Shown in pieces: positions 7,011 through 10,104 of a stretch of 10,104 nt of DNA. Source of the stretch: Rhizorhabdus sp. GTDB lineage: Bacteria > Pseudomonadota > Alphaproteobacteria > Sphingomonadales > Sphingomonadaceae. Numbering within the stretch: position 1 is the stretch's first letter; each line of letters opens with the position of its first letter. The position numbers and the translations under genes were made by a program. The notes below the pieces were generated by a model, which searched no databases, was not told the origin of the DNA, and saw only the letters and a program-made list of their open reading frames with translations. The stretch is taken from the NCBI GenBank assembly GCA_004297635.1, contig SCUQ01000012.1, positions 1-10,104 of the forward strand, read 5' to 3'.

Positions 7011-7499
7011 ATGACCACCGCGTTCGACTTCACCGCCAAGGCCATCGACGGCAGCGAGGTGCCGCTGGAACGTTATCGCGGCAAGGTGATGTTGATCGTC
7101 AACACCGCCAGCAGATGCAGTTTCACCCCGCAATATGAAGGGCTGGAGATGCTGCACGAACGGCTTTCCGACCGGGGCCTCACCATTCTCGGCTTCCCCT
7201 GCAACCAGTTCCGCGCACAGGAGCCGGGCAGCGAGGCCGAGATCGAGCAATTCTGCCGCCTTACCTACGACGTCCGGTTCCCGATGTTCGCGAAGATCGA
7301 CGTCAACGGCCCGAACGCCCACCCGCTCTATGTATGGCTGAAGAGCAACGCCAAGGGCATTCTCGGCACCGAGGGGATCAAGTGGAACTTCACAAAATTC
7401 CTGATCGACCGTTCCGGCCGCATCTTCAGCCGCTACGCGCCGACCACCAGGCCGGAGGCGATACGCGGCGAGATCGAGGAGCTGCTGGAAGCGGTCTGA
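7011..7499 (+). CDS. Glutathione peroxidase family protein (Cys-type, BtuE-like)
   Basis: This 162-residue thioredoxin-fold peroxidase reduces hydrogen peroxide or organic hydroperoxides. The catalytic cysteine is C36 in NTASRCSFTPQYEGLE, with codon TGC rather than a selenocysteine TGA. The other active-site residues are Q66 in GFPCNQF and W125-N126 in KWNFTKFLID. C64 and C82 (in EQFCRLTYDVRFPMF) match cysteines of E. coli BtuE-like enzymes. In that group the later cysteine can act as a resolving residue, with thioredoxin as the usual reductant despite the family name. It lacks the longer loops of animal enzymes, as is normal for bacteria. A start at 6990 would add MRKGNDS but lies before the ribosome binding site. 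The MarR gene ends 58 bp upstream on the same strand, so they may share a transcript. No signal peptide is seen, so it is cytoplasmic. Confidence 0.93.
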   Translation: MTTAFDFTAKAIDGSEVPLERYRGKVMLIVNTASRCSFTPQYEGLEMLHERLSDRGLTILGFPCNQFRAQEPGSEAEIEQFCRLTYDVRFPMFAKIDVNGPNAHPLYVWLKSNAKGILGTEGIKWNFTKFLIDRSGRIFSRYAPTTRPEAIRGEIEELLEAV

Positions 7500-7616
7500 G
7501 CCGCAAGGGCAAGCGGATGCGTGACCCTTCCCGCGTGCAGATCCCGGCGCACCTCACCCGCGACTGACCTTACCCAAGCCCGCAGGCCTATGCTAAGCCG
7601 TGCTGCGGCGCGCGGC

Positions 7617-7622
7617 GGGGGA
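7617..7622 (+). promoter_or_regulatory. Ribosome binding site deciding the Crp/Fnr start
   Basis: GGGGGA lies 8 bases before the ATG at 7631 but only 2 bases before the in-frame ATG at 7625, so 7631 is the better start. The two choices differ by two residues. Confidence 0.55.
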
Positions 7623-7630
7623 AGATGCGA

Positions 7631-8287
7631 ATGCTCGACAGAGCAGACATAATCGACTGCCTCGCCGCGACCTTCCGTTGCGCCCCCGACGTCGCCGGCA
7701 CGATCGAAATCTCCACGATATTGCGGAGCCATGCGCCCGGCGCGCAGATTTTTGGTCAGGGCCAGACCATTCGGCATTGCTGGATCGTCGTCACGGGCAT
7801 GGCGCGGTCCTGCTCGCTGTCGATCGATGGGCAGCAGACCCAGCTGATGACCTTCAGCCCTGGCGAGATATTCGGCGCCTTCCCGGAGGAACGCCGCAGC
7901 CTGTTCGAGGTTCACGCGATCGACCGGCTCGAATTGCTCCAGATCGAAACGAGCCGGCTGCGGGATATTGCGGGCACCCACACCCAGGTGGCCTTTCGGC
8001 TGGCCACCATGTTCGCGGGGCAGCTTCACATCGCTCTCGATCGGCTTGCCGCGCGGGTGGCCCTGACGGCAAACGGGCGAGTCTATGCGGAACTGCTCCA
8101 GCTTGCCGGCGGGCGGCAGCTGATTTCGCCCTGCCCGTCGGTGACATCGCTTGCCGTCATGGCACAGACCACGCGGGAAACGGCATCCCGCGCCATCAAC
8201 GCGCTGGAGCGACGAGGCATCGTCCAGCGCGACGCGCAGGGGCTCACCATCTTGTCCCCCCGTATGCTGGCCGAAATGCTGGTGTGA
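7631..8287 (+). CDS. Crp/Fnr family transcriptional regulator
   Basis: This 218-residue protein has the Crp/Fnr layout: an N-terminal beta-roll sensor (about 20-115, with FSPGEIFGAF at 75-84), a dimerisation helix (about 118-148) and a C-terminal helix-turn-helix (about 171-197). The recognition helix TTRETASRAINALE carries R182, E183 and R187, the same R-E-x-x-x-R pattern that E. coli CRP uses to read its TGTGA half-site, so a CRP-like target is likely (inference). The N-terminus has only two cysteines (C10, C17) and no FNR-type Fe-S cluster spacing. RRS at 88-90 falls near the phosphate-binding Arg-Ser of CRP, but I cannot confirm cAMP binding. The gene lies 131 bp after the peroxidase, so it probably has its own promoter, and is tail to tail with the pseudo-cyclase-like gene (3 bp gap). 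Confidence 0.88.
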   Translation: MLDRADIIDCLAATFRCAPDVAGTIEISTILRSHAPGAQIFGQGQTIRHCWIVVTGMARSCSLSIDGQQTQLMTFSPGEIFGAFPEERRSLFEVHAIDRLELLQIETSRLRDIAGTHTQVAFRLATMFAGQLHIALDRLAARVALTANGRVYAELLQLAGGRQLISPCPSVTSLAVMAQTTRETASRAINALERRGIVQRDAQGLTILSPRMLAEMLV

Positions 8288-8290
8288 GCG

Positions 8291-9769
8291 TCAGGCGCCC
8301 GCAATCGCGTACACATCGATGGCGCATGCCGCGCAGCGGACTTCGCCGACGGGCTGGATCATCATATCGCCGGCTTCGCCGACCAGACTGAGCGCCATGG
8401 CGCGGCTCGCCAGCCATTGGCCCGGACGCGCGGTTCGCGCGATCGCCCGCGCGCCGGCCGCGACCGCTCCGGGCGATTCCAGAACGGCGGGCGCCAGGAC
8501 ATAGTCCAGCCCGATGGACAACGGCTCGCCACTGTCACGCTCCAGACGGCGAACCGCCGCCACGGCCGCGCCGGGATCGGAATAGGCGGCCGCCCAGATA
8601 CCATCGGCCAGATCGCACCACGATGCATATCCGGATTCCCGTTCGATCGGCGCGCCGCCCTCCGGCCAGGCGACGACGGCCAGCAATTGCTGATCGTCGG
8701 CGAGGGGCGACGTGGCCGCGCCGACCGTCTCCGCACAGGCTATGCGGATCGTCCGCAGGCCCGGCGCGGGAGAGGACACGCCCTCGGTGCGCGCAGACGG
8801 AGGCAGGCAATCGATCTCCAGCGTCAGGACCCGGGATTGCAGTTCGCGGGCATTGACGACCGCAAGGCCGCGCACCATCGCCTGGGCAAGCGCGACACCC
8901 GCCACGCTCGGCGGCCCCGGAGTCGCGATCGTCTCGACCGAGTCGGCCGCCGCGCAGAGATCGTCGAAACGCGCGCCCCACTCGGTGCCGAAAGGCATGA
9001 CCGACAATGCGCGAAAAGCCTCTATCGACGCTGGCAGGAGCACGTGCAGCCGGGCGCCCTGCCTCAGCCCCGCCTCGGCGATCAATATGTCCGCGCCCGC
9101 CGCCAGGGCACCGTACAGGAATCCGGGGCGCTCCCGCTTCAGCACGGCCTCGATCTGCGTGCTGGCGGCCCTGTCCTGGGGGGAAAGGCCCATCGTCCCC
9201 CGATAGCTCAGGCTGGCCGGCGGACGAATGTCTTCCAGCCAGTCCACCGCGAGCCCCAGATGCTCCGCGATGCGCGAAAATTGCGCGAGCGTGGAGGCAT
9301 GGTCCTCCCAGGCCATGGGTGCGAGTGCGACCGCCTGCTTCACCAGCGTGGCGGATCGTTGCGCATCACCCAGCAGCAGCATCGCCTCAGCGCGCGTTGC
9401 CGTGAGCCAGTAGGGCGTCTCCGGTTCATGCGTGCCGCTGTCGAGCAGCTCGATCGTCAGCCGCGCGAGCGCCTCGGCCCGGGCCTTATCGCCCGACAGC
9501 AGCGCCAGCGTCGCGGCGTTGATCAGCGGATAGGTGGCCGGCGACAGATCGAAGGCCGCGAGATAGGCGTTGATCGCCTGATCGAGCCAGGCACCGCGCT
9601 GGCCCGGCGAAGCCAGCGCGGCCCTGTCCTTGAACAGCCTGCCCTTGAGGCAGAGCGCCTCGGACAGATCGTCCCGCTCGTGCCAGCCCGCCTCCTCGAA
9701 GGCCGACCACGCCAGTTCGATGGCCCCGGATCGCGCAAGGGAGCGAATGACTGGCAAGCTCGTCTGCAT
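8291..9769 (-). CDS. TPR-region protein with SLOG-like module and degenerate class III cyclase domain
   Basis: This is a 492-residue soluble protein with no signal peptide. Residues 1-175 are Ala/Leu-rich helical hairpins of TPR/TRAFs-binding type, for example AWLDQAINAYLAAFDLSP and PYWLTATRAEAMLLLGDAQR. Residues 185-300 resemble a Rossmann-like SLOG module: GFLYGALAAGADILIAEAGL, then RQGARLHVLLP. Residues 338-490 align by eye with class III adenylate/guanylate cyclases: IRIACAETVG in place of the FaDlkGfS strand, LADGIWAAAYSDPGAAVAAV in place of the GDGlfavF segment, then LSIGLDYVLAP and ARTARPGQWLASRAMAL. The first metal-binding Asp appears replaced (Glu347 at best), so the domain is probably inactive or a sensor. 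These domain calls come from recalled family patterns, not a search. ATG 9769 is chosen because it lies 19 bp after the upstream gene; ATG 9820 would overlap that gene and adds a dissimilar leader. Confidence 0.72.
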   Translation of the reverse strand: MQTSLPVIRSLARSGAIELAWSAFEEAGWHERDDLSEALCLKGRLFKDRAALASPGQRGAWLDQAINAYLAAFDLSPATYPLINAATLALLSGDKARAEALARLTIELLDSGTHEPETPYWLTATRAEAMLLLGDAQRSATLVKQAVALAPMAWEDHASTLAQFSRIAEHLGLAVDWLEDIRPPASLSYRGTMGLSPQDRAASTQIEAVLKRERPGFLYGALAAGADILIAEAGLRQGARLHVLLPASIEAFRALSVMPFGTEWGARFDDLCAAADSVETIATPGPPSVAGVALAQAMVRGLAVVNARELQSRVLTLEIDCLPPSARTEGVSSPAPGLRTIRIACAETVGAATSPLADDQQLLAVVAWPEGGAPIERESGYASWCDLADGIWAAAYSDPGAAVAAVRRLERDSGEPLSIGLDYVLAPAVLESPGAVAAGARAIARTARPGQWLASRAMALSLVGEAGDMMIQPVGEVRCAACAIDVYAIAGA

Positions 9770-9788
9770 GGTACGAGGATAAGCCCTA

Positions 9789-10104
9789 TCAGTTGCCTTG
9801 GCCACCGGGATGGCCGACATCGGGATCGATCGTGATCAGGATGGGGCGCGAACTTCCGGCTTCGGGATACAGACCGACATGGATGTTGAAGCCGCGGAAG
9901 AATTCGTTCTGCTCTTCTGCGGAAAGCATCTCATGATCGAAGACGAAATAGGCCCAGTTCGTCCTCGGCCTCAGGTCGCCCGCGCGCACCGATGTGATCG
10001 TCTCCCTGGAAACGCCGTCCGCTCCATCAGGCCAGCACAATGTCGGCTCCGAGAATATCTTGTCATGACCGTCGAAATCGGTCGTCGAAAACGGCGTCGA
10101 ATAT
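9789..10104 (-). CDS. Unrecognised protein, C-terminal part (5' end beyond window)
   Basis: The minus-strand frame is open from the right edge to a TGA at 9789-9791, giving the last 104 residues of a larger protein. I do not recognise the family. The visible part is mixed alpha/beta and acidic, with no membrane segment. It contains RPRTNWAYFVFDHEMLS, an EEQNEFFRGFNIHVGLYPE stretch, a strand RPILITIDPD and the end GHPGGQGN. The frame continues upstream of a TTG at 10040 with plausible protein (DFDGHDKIFSEPTLCWPDG), so the real start lies outside. It ends 19 bp before the start of the TPR/SLOG/pseudo-cyclase gene on the same strand, so the two are very probably co-transcribed and may act together (inference). 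Confidence 0.65.
   Translation of the reverse strand, partial: YSTPFSTTDFDGHDKIFSEPTLCWPDGADGVSRETITSVRAGDLRPRTNWAYFVFDHEMLSAEEQNEFFRGFNIHVGLYPEAGSSRPILITIDPDVGHPGGQGN

Noticed and set aside
7110..7125. Selenocysteine peroxidase
   Set aside because: The catalytic codon is TGC (cysteine), not TGA.
7501..7516. Small hairpin CCGC/GCGG after the peroxidase gene
   Set aside because: The stem is only 4 bp and there is no T-run, so it is not a credible terminator.
7564..7594. Possible promoter for the Crp/Fnr gene (CTGACC and TATGCT)
   Set aside because: The hexamers are poor and the spacing is 19 bp. It is too weak to annotate, though some promoter is expected in 7500-7616.
7631..7690. FNR-type Fe-S oxygen sensor
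   Set aside because: Only two cysteines are near the N-terminus and the C-x2-C-x5-C pattern is absent.
8417..9835. Long plus-strand open frame (472 codons)
   Set aside because: It is antisense to the TPR/SLOG gene and has the Arg-rich composition of a shadow frame with no recognisable domain.
1..10104. CRISPR array, insertion sequence, tRNA/rRNA or attachment site
   Set aside because: No regularly spaced repeats, transposase, integrase, cloverleaf or rRNA sequence is visible on reading both strands.

Overview
The window is GC-rich chromosomal DNA that looks like a sphingomonad (Alphaproteobacteria, Sphingomonadales). The evidence is a large TonB-dependent receptor with a typical sphingomonad plug and TonB box, an alginate-export-type outer-membrane porin, an alphaproteobacterial-style IlvE, and strong G/C bias at third codon positions. 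This assignment is inference from protein style. No rRNA, tRNA, CRISPR array, insertion sequence or prophage gene is visible.

Layout. (1) Positions 1-908, minus strand: N-terminal part of an alginate-export-family porin that runs off the left edge. (2) Positions 909-1159: a 251-bp divergent intergenic region with three inverted repeats, including a perfect 12-bp hairpin. (3) Positions 1160-3621, plus: a TonB-dependent receptor that would be 820 residues but is split by a one-base deletion near 2930-2933. An intrinsic terminator follows at 3659-3693. (4) Positions 3712-5429, plus: a TauE/SafE-type (TSUP) permease and a RarD-type EamA permease, 41 bp apart and probably co-transcribed. (5) Positions 5440-6321, minus: branched-chain amino-acid aminotransferase IlvE, convergent with rarD. 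(6) Positions 6443-7499, plus: a cysteine-free MarR regulator divergent from ilvE, then a Cys-type glutathione peroxidase. The ilvE/marR gap holds a perfect 8-bp dyad that is a good operator candidate. (7) Positions 7631-8287, plus: a Crp/Fnr-family regulator with a CRP-like recognition helix. (8) Positions 8291-9769, minus: a 492-residue protein that I read as an N-terminal helical/TPR region, a SLOG-like Rossmann module and a degenerate class III nucleotide cyclase domain. It lies tail to tail with the Crp/Fnr gene, 3 bp apart. (9) Positions 9789 to the right edge, minus: the C-terminal part of an unrecognised protein just upstream of (8) and probably in its operon.

How the genes work together. 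The left third is an outer-membrane transport locus (porin and TonB receptor, divergent) of unknown substrate. The middle is inner-membrane transport plus amino-acid metabolism. The right third holds a peroxidase, two regulators and the pseudo-cyclase-like protein. The most unusual item is the TPR/SLOG/pseudo-cyclase protein with its unknown upstream partner, placed beside a cyclic-nucleotide-type regulator. No complete new defence or mobile system can be demonstrated from this window alone.
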